From: Melaminivora suipulveris
Lineage (GTDB): Bacteria > Pseudomonadota > Gammaproteobacteria > Burkholderiales > Burkholderiaceae_C
DNA length: 64,000 nucleotides
Assembly: GCF_003008575.1 (NCBI RefSeq)
Contig: NZ_CP027667.1
Span: forward strand, 1,244,501 to 1,308,500
Reading direction: 5' to 3'
Shown here: piece after piece, positions 54,218-63,248 of the stretch
Position numbering within the stretch: the first letter of the stretch is position 1
Layout: each line of letters starts with the position of its first letter
The notes under the pieces: model-generated
Database searches by the model: none
Seen by the model: the letters and a program-made list of their open reading frames with translations, nothing else
What the model was told of the DNA's origin: nothing
Made by a program: the position numbers and the translations under genes

Positions 54218-55612
54218 ATGAGCCGTCTCGTCGTCGTTTCCAACCGCCTGGCCGATCCGCGCAAGCCTGCCGCCGGCGGGCTGGCCGTGGCGCTGGGCGA
54301 TACGCTGGCGCGCACCGGCGGGCTGTGGTTTGGCTGGAGCGGCACGGTGGCGCCGGACGACGCGGCGGGCGATGGCCAGTTGCACGTGCGCCAGGCCGGG
54401 CGCGTCACGCTGGCCACAGTGGATCTTTCGGCCGAGGACTTCGCCGGTTACTACCAGGGCTATGCCAATAGCGTGCTGTGGCCGGTCTTTCATTACCGGC
54501 TGGACCTGGCGGACTTCAATGCCGCCTACGTCGACGCCTACCGCCGCGTGAACCGCATGTTCGCCGCCAGGCTGATGCCGCTGCTGAGGGATGACGACAC
54601 CATCTGGGTGCACGACTACCACCTGATTCCGCTGGCCGCCGAGCTGCGGGCGCTGGGCTGCCGTCAGCGCATCGGCTTCTTCTTGCACATCCCCGTGCCG
54701 CCGCCGCTGCTGCTGGCCGCGCTGCCGCACCACGCCTGGCTGATGCGTTCGTTCTTCGCCTACGACCTGATCGGGCTGCAAAGCCAGGCCGACGTGGCGC
54801 ACTTTCGCCGCTACATGCTCAACGAAGTGGGCGCCGAGGAATTGGAGGGCGGCCGCTTTGCCGCCAACGGCCACGAGACGCGCGTGGGCGCGTTTCCCAT
54901 CGGCATCGACGTGCAGGAGTTCGAGCGCCTGGGCCAGGCGCCCGAGGCGCAGCGCACCCATGAGCGGCTACTGCAGGAATACTCGCGCTGCCAGCTGCTG
55001 CTGGGCATCGACCGGCTGGACTACTCCAAGGGCATTCCGCAGCGCGTGCGCGCCTTCCAGCAGCTGCTTGAGAAATACCCGGAGAACGAGCGCAGCGCCA
55101 CGCTGATCATGATCGCTTCGCCCTCGCGCGACGACGTGCATGCCTATGGCGACCTGCGCCAGGAGCTGGAAGGCCTGTGTGGCGCCATCAACGGCGACTT
55201 TGGCGATCTGGACTGGATGCCGCTGCGCTACATCCACCGCGTGGTCGCGCGCCGGCGCGTTCCCGGCCTGTGCCGCGCGGCGCGCGTCGGCCTGGTCACG
55301 CCGCTGCGCGACGGCATGAACCTCGTGGCCAAGGAATTCGTCGTGTCGCAGGACGCGCAGGACCCTGGCGTGCTGGTGCTGTCGCGCTTCGCCGGCGCGG
55401 CCGAGCAGCTGCAGGAAGCGCTGCTGGTCAACCCCTACGACACCGAGGGCATGGCCGACGCCATCCAGACCGCCCTCACCATGCCGCTGGAAGAGCGCCA
55501 GCAGCGCCACGCGCGGCTGATGCAGCGCATCCGCGAGCACGACGTGCACTGGTGGCGGCGCAGCTTTCTGGACGCGCTGGCGGCGCCCGCCGCGCAGCTG
55601 CTGCCCGCCTGA
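54218..55612 (+). CDS. otsA: Trehalose-6-phosphate synthase
   Basis: GT20 enzyme joining UDP-glucose and glucose-6-phosphate. Start [26 protein letters not shown] (464 residues) with AAGGAGG 5-6 bases upstream. Blocks: [76 protein letters not shown] and [20 protein letters not shown]. Separated from GH15 by the type 3 repeat, so it may have its own promoter. Confidence 0.96.
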   Translation: MSRLVVVSNRLADPRKPAAGGLAVALGDTLARTGGLWFGWSGTVAPDDAAGDGQLHVRQAGRVTLATVDLSAEDFAGYYQGYANSVLWPVFHYRLDLADFNAAYVDAYRRVNRMFAARLMPLLRDDDTIWVHDYHLIPLAAELRALGCRQRIGFFLHIPVPPPLLLAALPHHAWLMRSFFAYDLIGLQSQADVAHFRRYMLNEVGAEELEGGRFAANGHETRVGAFPIGIDVQEFERLGQAPEAQRTHERLLQEYSRCQLLLGIDRLDYSKGIPQRVRAFQQLLEKYPENERSATLIMIASPSRDDVHAYGDLRQELEGLCGAINGDFGDLDWMPLRYIHRVVARRRVPGLCRAARVGLVTPLRDGMNLVAKEFVVSQDAQDPGVLVLSRFAGAAEQLQEALLVNPYDTEGMADAIQTALTMPLEERQQRHARLMQRIREHDVHWWRRSFLDALAAPAAQLLPA

Positions 55613-55633
55613 CGCGGCTGTGCGCTGGCTGGT

Positions 55634-56641
55634 TTACCGCGACGGCAGCAACGCCAGCGCCGCATAGTCGCCCACGTCGTGCCCCAGGCCGGCGGGGACC
55701 AGCTCCACGCCACGTGTCAGCGCCGCGAAGTGCCGCGCCAGCTCGCGCCGCAACAGCGGCAGCAGCAGCGCCTGGTGGTGCAAGAAGACCGAGCCGCCCA
55801 GGCTGATGCGCGCCAGGTCCAGCGTCGCCACCAGGTTGTACAAAAGCCGCCCCATCAGCGTGCACAGCAGTTGCACGCGCGCCAGGGCCTCGGGGTCGCC
55901 CTGCTGCGCCGCGGCCAGCAGCGTGGGCGCGTCCTGGCCCAGCCAGTCGGCCAGCGAGCCGCCACCGGCCAGCGATTCCACGTCGCCGCGGTTGCCGCAG
56001 CCGCACAGCGGCGCCGCAGCGCCCATGTGCCCTGGCACGTCGCCCACGAAGCTGTGGCCGGCATGACCGGCGTTGCCGTTCTTGCCCGCCAGCACGCGGC
56101 CATCGACACACAGGCCCACGCCCACGCCGGTGCTCCAGGTGACGTAGGCGCAGTCCTGCACGCCGCCCAGCGCGCCCCAGCGGCGCTCGGCCTCCAGCGC
56201 CGCCACGGCGTCGTTGGCGATGCGCAGCGGCACGCCGGCCAGCGCCTGCGCCAAAGGTGCTTGCAGCGGCACCTGCGTCCAGTCGTTGCTCTGCGGGCCG
56301 CCGCCGCTGCCGGCCAAGCCACCGCAGATGTTGGGGTTGGCCACTTCGATGGCGCCGGCGCGGCGCACGAACGGGCCGCACGAGGAAACACCCACGCCCG
56401 CCAGGTCGGCGCGCTGCACCTGCTGCTCGGCGCAGGCCTGCTGCAGCAGCGCCAGCACCTGCTGCGCCAAGGCATCGACCGGGCCGCTCTTGACGGTGGG
56501 CGCGGCCACGCGCGTCAGGATGGCAGGCGGATCGCCGCCCTCGCCCGCGCGGGCCAGGCAGACGGCGACCTTGGTGCCGCCGATGTCGACACCCGCGTAC
56601 AGGCGCGGCGCGGCAGTGGTGCGGGGGGTGGGCTGGTGCAT
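55634..56641 (-). CDS. ROK-family sugar kinase
   Basis: A 335-residue kinase: ATP motif YAGVDIGGTKVAVCLA, VPLRIANDAVAALEAERRWGA, catalytic region GVGVGLCVDGRVLAGKNGNAGHAGHS. The ROK zinc motif CxCGxxGCxE is changed: CGCGNRGDVES, with Asp in place of the third Cys. Sugar is not certain (glucose, fructose or N-acetylglucosamine/mannosamine). Next to the trehalose genes on the opposite strand; a glucokinase role after trehalose hydrolysis would fit. Confidence 0.9.
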   Translation of the reverse strand: MHQPTPRTTAAPRLYAGVDIGGTKVAVCLARAGEGGDPPAILTRVAAPTVKSGPVDALAQQVLALLQQACAEQQVQRADLAGVGVSSCGPFVRRAGAIEVANPNICGGLAGSGGGPQSNDWTQVPLQAPLAQALAGVPLRIANDAVAALEAERRWGALGGVQDCAYVTWSTGVGVGLCVDGRVLAGKNGNAGHAGHSFVGDVPGHMGAAAPLCGCGNRGDVESLAGGGSLADWLGQDAPTLLAAAQQGDPEALARVQLLCTLMGRLLYNLVATLDLARISLGGSVFLHHQALLLPLLRRELARHFAALTRGVELVPAGLGHDVGDYAALALLPSR

Positions 56642-56727
56642 GGCACCATCATGGCGCGGGGCACGGGCCGGGGCTGTAAGCGCCTGTCCACAGTCGGAGA
56701 AGTGGCGTGGACGGCAAATGCCAGCAC

Positions 56728-56776
56728 TACAATTTCGATAGCTACCTACGCTTTATCCACGCCGACTAAAGGCCTG
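56728..56776 (+). repeat. Dispersed repeat copy (type 1) upstream of the ROK gene
   Basis: CAATTTCGATAGCTACCTACGCTTTATCCACGCCGACTAAAGGCCTG in the 157-bp gap between the ROK gene and DUF2905 gene, not coding. Confidence 0.75.
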
Positions 56777-56798
56777 AAACGCCTGAAATCGTCTCAAT

Positions 56799-56993
56799 TC
56801 ACAGCCATTTGACCAGCAGCGACAGCACCAGGCTCAGCAGCACCGTGCTGGCCAGCGGAATGGACCATTCGCGCCCGAACAGGCGAAACCGGAAATCCCC
56901 CGGCAGCCGCCCCAGGCCCAGGCGGCGCAGCCACGGCGTGAGGCCCTCGATCAGCACCAGGGCCAGGAAAACGACGATCAGCCAGCGAACCAT
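56799..56993 (-). CDS. DUF2905 family small membrane protein
   Basis: A 64-residue protein, MVRWLIVVFLALVLIEGLTPWLRRLGLGRLPGDFRF...WSIPLASTVLLSLVLSLLVKWL, with two membrane helices and the conserved LGRLPGDFR loop of DUF2905. Function unknown. Met at 56993 preferred to one 7 codons upstream. It diverges from the LysR gene. Confidence 0.9.
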   Translation of the reverse strand: MVRWLIVVFLALVLIEGLTPWLRRLGLGRLPGDFRFRLFGREWSIPLASTVLLSLVLSLLVKWL

Positions 56994-57025
56994 GGCGCCA
57001 GTGTAGGTGTCCATAATCGCCCGCC

Positions 57026-57931
57026 ATGCGCCTGCGCCACATCGAAGTCTTCAACGCCATCATGCTCACCGGCAGCGTGAGCGGCGCGGCGCGGCTGATC
57101 AGCGTGACGCAGCCGGCCGTCAGCCGTACGTTGCAGCACGCTGAGCTGCAGCTGGGCTTTGCCCTGTTCCAGCGCGCCGGCGGACGCTTGCAGCCGACAC
57201 CCGAGGCGCTGGCGCTGCATCCGCACATCGAGCGGCTGTTCGAGCAGCTGGGCGACGTGCAGCGCCTGGCCGCGGGCCTGAAGGCCGGCCGCGGGCGCGG
57301 CACGCTGCGCGTGCTCACCGTGCCCAGCCTGGGGCACGAGGTTTTTCCGCGCGCCGTGCAGGCGTTTCGTGCGCAGCACCCCGGCGTGCTGGTGCAGCAC
57401 CAGGCGCTGCACACGCCGCAGATCGTCTCGGCGCTGGTGCTCCAGGAGGCCGACGTGGGCTACACCTTCAGCGCTGCCGCGCATCCCGCCCTCACCCAGG
57501 AGCGCCTGGCCGAGCGGCGCATGGTCTGCGTGGCACCGCACGGGCTGCTGCCGCCGGATGTCTTGTGCGCGGGCGCCGTCGGCCTGCACGCGCTGGCGCC
57601 GCTGCCCATCATCGCGCTGGAGGGCGGCGATCCGCTGGGCCAGCTGCTGGACCACGCGCTGCGCGAGCAGGGCGCCGGGCTGGAGCCGGTGCTGACGGTG
57701 CAGACATACCACGTGGCCCTGGCGCTGGCGCACCGCGGCGTGGGCGTGGCGCTGGTCGATGGTTGCACCGCCGCATCGGCCGACCGCACGCGTGTGGACG
57801 TGCTGCCGGTGGACCCACCCGTGGCCACCGGCGTGCACGCGCTGCGGGCCACCACGCGCACCCAGTCGCTGGCGGCGCGCGCCTTCACGCGCTGCATGCA
57901 GCAGGCGCTGGAGCAGCTGCCCGCCGATTAG
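57026..57931 (+). CDS. LysR-family transcriptional regulator
   Basis: A 301-residue regulator: N-terminal winged helix-turn-helix MRLRHIEVFNAIMLTGSVSGAARLISVTQPAVSRTLQHAELQLGFALFQR, then a ligand-binding domain (RGTLRVLTVPSLGHEVFPRAVQAFR). It converges on dadA; the stop codons overlap by 3 bp. It may control D-amino acid use, but LysR targets are mostly divergent neighbours, and its divergent neighbour is DUF2905. Confidence 0.93.
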   Translation: MRLRHIEVFNAIMLTGSVSGAARLISVTQPAVSRTLQHAELQLGFALFQRAGGRLQPTPEALALHPHIERLFEQLGDVQRLAAGLKAGRGRGTLRVLTVPSLGHEVFPRAVQAFRAQHPGVLVQHQALHTPQIVSALVLQEADVGYTFSAAAHPALTQERLAERRMVCVAPHGLLPPDVLCAGAVGLHALAPLPIIALEGGDPLGQLLDHALREQGAGLEPVLTVQTYHVALALAHRGVGVALVDGCTAASADRTRVDVLPVDPPVATGVHALRATTRTQSLAARAFTRCMQQALEQLPAD

Positions 57932-59193
57932 ATGTTCGAGGCGCGCACCTGCTGCGCCACGCGCTGTGCGCTGCCAAAGGCCAGGGTGAAGCCCAGGGCG
58001 CCGTGGCCGGTGTTCATGAACAGATTCGCCGGACCTTGGGCCAGCCGGCCCAGCACCGGCAGGCCGCGCGGCGTGGCCGGGCGCAAGCCGGCCCAGGACT
58101 GCGCTGCCGCGTACTCGCCGCCCTGCGGGAACACGTCGCGCGCGGTGGCCAGCAGCGAAGCTATGCGCCGCGGTGCGATTGCCCAGTCGCGCGTGTCGGT
58201 CAGCTCGGCCATGCCGGCGATGCGCAGCCGGTCGCCCAGCCGCGCGAAAACGACCTTGCGCGCGGCGTCGGTCACGTTGACCGCCGGCGCGGCGCCCGGC
58301 TGGGCGCTGGCGGGCACGGTGATGCTGTAGCCCTTGAGCGGCTGTACCGGCACCTGCCACGCGGCGCCCAGGCCCAGCGGACGCAGGAGCATGGGCGAGT
58401 CAACGCCCAGCGCCAGCACGAAGGCGTCTGCCTGCACGCGCGCGCCGCTGGTGCAGCGCACCGCCGCGACGCGGCCGCGCTCCTGCACCAGCTCCCTGGC
58501 CTGTTCACCCAGCAGGAACTGCACGCCGCGCGCGCGCAGCAGGCGTGCCAGCTCCAGGCAGACCTTGCCGCAGTCGGCGGCGCACTCGCCGGGCGTGTGG
58601 ATGGCGCCCGCGATGCGCGGCGCATAGTGCGCCAGCGCCGGCTCGAGCTGCGCGCACTCGGCGGCCGACAGCGCCGCCTGCACGCTGCCCAGCGCGCGCT
58701 GCAGTTCGAGCTGCCGGCGCGCGCCGGCAAAGGAGTCCTCGCTGGCGTACAGCACCAGCTTGCCGGTGGCGGAGAAATCGCAGTCGATGCGCTCTTCGGC
58801 CAAAAAGGCGTCAAAGCCGGCGCGGCTCTCGCCGGCGAGCTGCAACAGCTGCACGGTGCTGTCCCTGGAGACACTGGCGCGGCAGGCGGCCAGAAAGCGC
58901 AGGCCCCAGGCCCACTGCCACGGATCGAGCCGCAGGCGCAGCGACAGCGGCGAATCGCGCGCAAGCAGCAGCTTGGGCAACTGGCGCCAGATCGATGGAT
59001 CGGCCAGCGGCTGCACGTAGGCATAGCTGAGCTGCGCGCCATTGGCACCGCTGGTGCCGGCCGCGGGCTCGGCGGCGCGGTCCAGCACCGTCACGGTCAT
59101 GCCGGCGCGCACCAGCTCCCACGCGCAAGACAGGCCGACGATGCCGGCGCCGAGGACGCATACGTGGGTGCGGGAGGGATGTACGGCTTGCAT
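57928..59193 (-). CDS. dadA: D-amino acid dehydrogenase small-subunit family (DadA)
   Basis: FAD enzyme of 421 residues that oxidises D-amino acids to keto acids at the inner membrane. Start MQAVHPSRTHVCVLGAGIVGLSCAWELVRAGMTVTVLDR chosen just before the FAD motif; 117 more codons are open upstream but lack similarity. Further blocks: GTSGANGAQLSYAYVQPLADP, VQPLKGYSITVP, and the C-terminal GLRPATPRGLPVLGRLAQGPANLFMNTGHGALGFTLAFGSA. Confidence 0.94.
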   Translation of the reverse strand: MQAVHPSRTHVCVLGAGIVGLSCAWELVRAGMTVTVLDRAAEPAAGTSGANGAQLSYAYVQPLADPSIWRQLPKLLLARDSPLSLRLRLDPWQWAWGLRFLAACRASVSRDSTVQLLQLAGESRAGFDAFLAEERIDCDFSATGKLVLYASEDSFAGARRQLELQRALGSVQAALSAAECAQLEPALAHYAPRIAGAIHTPGECAADCGKVCLELARLLRARGVQFLLGEQARELVQERGRVAAVRCTSGARVQADAFVLALGVDSPMLLRPLGLGAAWQVPVQPLKGYSITVPASAQPGAAPAVNVTDAARKVVFARLGDRLRIAGMAELTDTRDWAIAPRRIASLLATARDVFPQGGEYAAAQSWAGLRPATPRGLPVLGRLAQGPANLFMNTGHGALGFTLAFGSAQRVAQQVRASNI

Positions 59194-59566
59194 GGAGCAG
59201 CCACTGTAGGCCGCGTTGCGCTCCACGCGCCAATGCCCATTGCAGGCGCGGCCATGCCGGCAAGTCATGCCCTCATGCGCAGGTCGCGCCAGGGCATAAC
59301 CCGGCGGCATGACCGTGGTGGAAAAAAGCATGGCAGCGCATCCCTCTTGGGCAGAGCGCGGCGCCGCGCAAAGCCCCCACTCTTGTGGTTTACCCGGTTG
59401 GGCAGCGCGGCATGGCGCCGTTATGGTGGCCTGGTGCTGCCGCCGCGCGCAAGCAACGCTCGCCCAGGCAGACCCGCCTTGCGGCCCGGCGCCCGCGCCA
59501 CCGCTGTCCGGCTTCTTTCTTTCTTCTTCCCGCAGCTTGCACAAGATCCATCACAAGGAGTTGCCC
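59194..59566. other. Intergenic region between dadA and the TAXI binding-protein gene
   Basis: 373 bp of GC-rich DNA between divergent genes. No conserved open frame, RNA or repeat copy was recognised. It should hold both promoters. The AAGGAG ribosome-binding site of the TAXI gene is at 59555-59560; a pyrimidine-rich stretch (TTCTTTCTTTCTTCTTCC) precedes it. Confidence 0.6.
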
Positions 59567-60559
59567 ATGAGCACACGCACCCTCGCCAAGACCACCCTGA
59601 AGATCCTCGCCCCCGTCGCTCTGGCCTGCGCCACGCTGGGCGGCGCGCCGGCCTTGGCGCAACAGAAGTTCGTCACGATTGGCACGGGCGGCGTGACGGG
59701 CGTGTACTACGCCGCCGGCGGCGCCATCTGCCGCCTGGTCAACAAGGACCGCGCCAAGCATGGCACGCGCTGCTCGGTCGAATCCACGGCAGCCTCGGTC
59801 TTCAACGTCAACGCCATCAAGTCCGGCGAGCTGGACTTCGGCTTCACCCAGTCCGACGTGCAATACAACGCGGTCAAGGGCCAGGCGCAGTTCAAGGACG
59901 GCGGCCCGGTAGGCGATCTGCGCGCCGTGTTTGCCGTGCACCCCGAGCCCTTCACCGTGGTGGCGCGCAAGGAAGCCAATATCGCCAAGTTCGAGGACTT
60001 CAAGGGCAAGCGCTTCAACGTCGGCAACCCCGGCTCGGGCACGCGCGCCTCGATGGAGGAGCTGCTGGCCACCATGGGCTGGAAGATGTCGGACTTCTCG
60101 CTGGCCTCCGAGCTGAAGGCCGACGAGCACGGCCCGGCCCTGTGCGACGGCAAGATCGACGGTTTCGTCTACGGCGTGGGCCACCCCAGCGCCAACATCC
60201 AGGATCCGACCACCACCTGCGGCGCCAAGCTGGTGCCGCTCACCGGCGCCGCCGTGGACAAGCTGGTGGCCGAGAAGCCCTACTACGCCAAGGTCAACAT
60301 CCCCGGCGGCCTGTATCCGGGCAACCCCAACCCCACGCCCACCTACGGCGTGCTGGCCACCGTGGTGGCGTCGGCCAAGACGCCTGCCGACACCGTCTAC
60401 GCGGTGACCAAGACGGTGTTCGACAACTTCGACGAGTTCAAGAAGCTGCACCCGGCGCTGGCGCACCTGACGCCCGAGAGCATGGTCCGTGACGGCCTGT
60501 CGGCGCCGCTGCACGAGGGCGCGGCGCGCTTCTACAAGGAAAAGGGCTGGATCAAATAA
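59567..60559 (+). CDS. TAXI-family TRAP transporter substrate-binding protein
   Basis: A 330-residue periplasmic protein with a signal peptide ([19 protein letters not shown]). TAXI signature: [90 protein letters not shown]. Ligand unknown; dicarboxylates or glutamate are known for the family. It supplies the permease encoded next, across a hairpin. Confidence 0.94.
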   Translation: MSTRTLAKTTLKILAPVALACATLGGAPALAQQKFVTIGTGGVTGVYYAAGGAICRLVNKDRAKHGTRCSVESTAASVFNVNAIKSGELDFGFTQSDVQYNAVKGQAQFKDGGPVGDLRAVFAVHPEPFTVVARKEANIAKFEDFKGKRFNVGNPGSGTRASMEELLATMGWKMSDFSLASELKADEHGPALCDGKIDGFVYGVGHPSANIQDPTTTCGAKLVPLTGAAVDKLVAEKPYYAKVNIPGGLYPGNPNPTPTYGVLATVVASAKTPADTVYAVTKTVFDNFDEFKKLHPALAHLTPESMVRDGLSAPLHEGAARFYKEKGWIK

Positions 60560-60589
60560 TCCGCGCCCGCACCTGAATTGACCGCCCAC

Positions 60590-60630
60590 AAAGGGGCGAA
60601 GCCCCACCGCTTCGCCCCTTTCCTGTTTTT
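60590..60630 (+). terminator. Hairpin with T-run between the TAXI binding protein and permease genes
   Basis: AAAGGGGCGAAGC (60590-60602) pairs perfectly with GCTTCGCCCCTTT (60609-60621), loop of 6, then CCTGTTTTT. A typical intrinsic terminator shape placed inside the transport operon, expected to lower permease transcript relative to binding protein. Confidence 0.85.
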
Positions 60631-60644
60631 GTCGAGGAACCACC

Positions 60645-63245
60645 ATGGCCTCTGAAATGGACAAGGCCCCCGAGGCCCTGCAGCAGCTCGTCGCCGACAC
60701 CGACACCGGCGGGCGCCAACCGCGCGGCGTGGTCAAGCACATCCTGTTCTTCACCGCCCTGGCCTGGGCGCTGTTCCAGTACTGGTACGCCTCGCCCCTG
60801 CCCTTCGCATTGGGCTTCGGCATCCTGAACGACACCGAGGCGCGTGCCATCCACCTGTCGTTCGCCATCTTCCTGGCCTTCACCGCCTGGCCGGCGTTCA
60901 AGCGCTCGCCGCGCGACCGCGTGCCGATCACCGACTGGGTGTTCGCGCTGGCTGGAGCGTTCGCAGCGGCCTACATCATGCTGTTCTACGCCGAGCTGGC
61001 GAACCGCCCCGGCAATCCGACCACGGGCGACATCGTGGTCGCCTGCATCGGTCTGGTGTTGCTGCTGGAGGCCACGCGCCGCGCCGTGGGCTGGCCCATG
61101 GCGGTGCTGGCGCTGGTCTTCATCGCCTACAGCATGGCCGGGCCGTGGCTGCCCGAGGTGATCTCGCACAAGGGCGCGTCGCTGAACCGCATGCTGACGC
61201 ACATGTGGCTGACCACCGAGGGCGTGTACGGCATCGCCCTGGGCGTGTCGTCCTCGACCATCTTCGTGTTCGTGCTGTTCGGCGCGCTGCTGGACCGAAG
61301 CGGCGGCGGCAACTACATGATGCAGGTGAGCTTTGCGGCACTCGGCCATTTGCGCGGCGGGCCGGCCAAGGTGGCGGTGGCGTCGTCGGCGCTCAACGGC
61401 ATGATCTCCGGCTCGTCGGTGGCCAACGTGGTCTCCACCGGCATCTTCACCATTCCCTTGATGAAGAAAGCCGGCTACGGCGGCGTGAAGGCCGGAGCCA
61501 TCGAGACCATGAGCTCGGTGGACGGGCAGATCATGCCGCCGGTGATGGGCGCGGCGGCCTTCCTGATGGTCGAGTACGTGGGCATCCCGTATTCGGACAT
61601 CGTCAAGCACGCCTTTTTGCCGGCCATCCTGTCCTACCTGGGCCTGTTCTACATCGTGCACCTGGAGGCGCTGCGCCTGGGGATGCAGCCCATCGCCCTG
61701 CGCCGCGCGCGCCCCTGGCGCGACCGCATCGTGCGCAACCTGCTGGGCGTGCTGGGCACCGTCATCGTGGTCGGAGCGCTGTACTACGCCATCGGCGCCA
61801 TGAAGGCGCTGCTGGGCGCGGCGGCGCCCTGGGCGGTGGGCGCCACGGTGCTGGCGCTGTATCTGGTGGCGATCTGGCAGTCGGCCGGCTGCCCGGATCT
61901 GCCCGACAGCATCGAGGGCGCAACCGTCGGCGGCCATCTGCGCGACACCTGGCCCACGGTGCGCGCCGGGCTGCACTTCATCATGCCCATCGGCATCCTG
62001 GTGTGGTGCCTGATGGTCGAGCAGATGTCGCCGTCGCTCTCGGCGTTCTGGGCCGTCACGTCGCTGGCGGTGCTGATGCTGACGCAAAAACCTTTGACGG
62101 CGCTGTTTCGCGGCGCGCCGCAGGCGGGCACCTGGCAGGACGGCGGCACGGCCGTGGTCGAAGGCTTTCACAACGGCGCGCGCAACATGATCGGCATCGG
62201 CATCGCCACCGCCACCGCCGGCATCGTGGTCGGCGGCATCACGCTCACGGGCCTGGGCCTGCGCATGACCGAATTCGTCGAGTACGTCAGCCAGGGCAAC
62301 GTGATCCTGATGCTGCTGTTCGTCGCCGCCACCTGCCTGATCATCGGCCTGGGCGTGCCGACCACGGCCAACTACATCCTGGTGGCCACCCTGATGGCGC
62401 CGGTGGTGGTGGAGCTGGGTGCGCAGGCCGGCATGGTCATCCCGCTGATAGCCGTGCACATGTTCGTTTTCTATTACGGAATCATGGCGGACATCACGCC
62501 GCCGGTGGGGCTGGCGACGTTCGCGGCGTCGGCCATTTCGGGCGAGAGCTCTTTGGCCACCGGCATCCAGGGCGCGATCTATGCCTCGCGCACGCTGATC
62601 CTGCCCTTCATCTGGATCTTCAATCCGCAACTGCTCCTGATCAACATCGACGACGGCTTCGAGGCCGTGCGCGTGATCGCCGCCAGCATCGCCGCGATGC
62701 TGCTCTTCGCCGCGGTGACCATCGGATGGTTTCGCATCAAGAGCCGCTGGTGGGAGGCCGTGCTGCTGCTGCTGGCGGTGGTGCTGCTGTTCCGCCCCGA
62801 CATGTTCATGGACCGCATCACACCCGAATACGTCACCGCCCCGGCCTCGCAGGTGTACGACGCGGCGCGCGAGCGGCCCACGGGCGGGCGCCTGGTCATG
62901 CGCATCCAGGGCATGACGCTGGAAGGCGACGAGCGCAGCAAGACCGTGGCGGTGGTGTTGGGCGGCAGCCAGGGCGACGACGGGCGCAAGCGCCTGGCCG
63001 ACGCCGGGCTGCAGTTGATGCCGCTGGGCGATGCGCTGCAGGTGGGAGCGGTGCGCTTTGGCTCGCGCGCGGCCAAGAGCGGGTTCGAGCAGGGCTGGGA
63101 TGTGCAGGACATCCAGGTGCGGGCGGATCGGCCGTCTGCACACTGGTTCTATCTGCCGGCCATTGCCCTGGTGCTGCTGGTGTGGTGGGTGCAGGGGCGC
63201 AGGATGCGGCGTTCGGAGAGCTTTGTGGCGGGGGTGGCTGGCTGA
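60645..63245 (+). CDS. TRAP transporter fused permease (TAXI type)
   Basis: An 866-residue multi-span permease in which the small DctQ-like part is joined to the large DctM part, as usual for TAXI systems. Blocks: MLTHMWLTTEGVYGIALGVSSSTIFVFVLFGALLDRSGGGNYMMQVSFAALGHLRGGPAKVAVASSALNGMISGSSVANVVSTGIFTIPLMKKAGY, GLGVPTTANYILVATLMAPV and MADITPPVGLATFAASAISGE. The C-terminal 200 residues form a DUF3394-like domain with further helices. Cation-coupled uptake. Confidence 0.95.
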   Translation: MASEMDKAPEALQQLVADTDTGGRQPRGVVKHILFFTALAWALFQYWYASPLPFALGFGILNDTEARAIHLSFAIFLAFTAWPAFKRSPRDRVPITDWVFALAGAFAAAYIMLFYAELANRPGNPTTGDIVVACIGLVLLLEATRRAVGWPMAVLALVFIAYSMAGPWLPEVISHKGASLNRMLTHMWLTTEGVYGIALGVSSSTIFVFVLFGALLDRSGGGNYMMQVSFAALGHLRGGPAKVAVASSALNGMISGSSVANVVSTGIFTIPLMKKAGYGGVKAGAIETMSSVDGQIMPPVMGAAAFLMVEYVGIPYSDIVKHAFLPAILSYLGLFYIVHLEALRLGMQPIALRRARPWRDRIVRNLLGVLGTVIVVGALYYAIGAMKALLGAAAPWAVGATVLALYLVAIWQSAGCPDLPDSIEGATVGGHLRDTWPTVRAGLHFIMPIGILVWCLMVEQMSPSLSAFWAVTSLAVLMLTQKPLTALFRGAPQAGTWQDGGTAVVEGFHNGARNMIGIGIATATAGIVVGGITLTGLGLRMTEFVEYVSQGNVILMLLFVAATCLIIGLGVPTTANYILVATLMAPVVVELGAQAGMVIPLIAVHMFVFYYGIMADITPPVGLATFAASAISGESSLATGIQGAIYASRTLILPFIWIFNPQLLLINIDDGFEAVRVIAASIAAMLLFAAVTIGWFRIKSRWWEAVLLLLAVVLLFRPDMFMDRITPEYVTAPASQVYDAARERPTGGRLVMRIQGMTLEGDERSKTVAVVLGGSQGDDGRKRLADAGLQLMPLGDALQVGAVRFGSRAAKSGFEQGWDVQDIQVRADRPSAHWFYLPAIALVLLVWWVQGRRMRRSESFVAGVAG

Positions 63246-63248
63246 TGT

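Noticed and set aside
57565..60492. 975-codon frame over LysR, dadA and the TAXI gene
   Set aside because: Spans three real genes in other frames, Arg/Ala/Gly-rich; no start or motif support.
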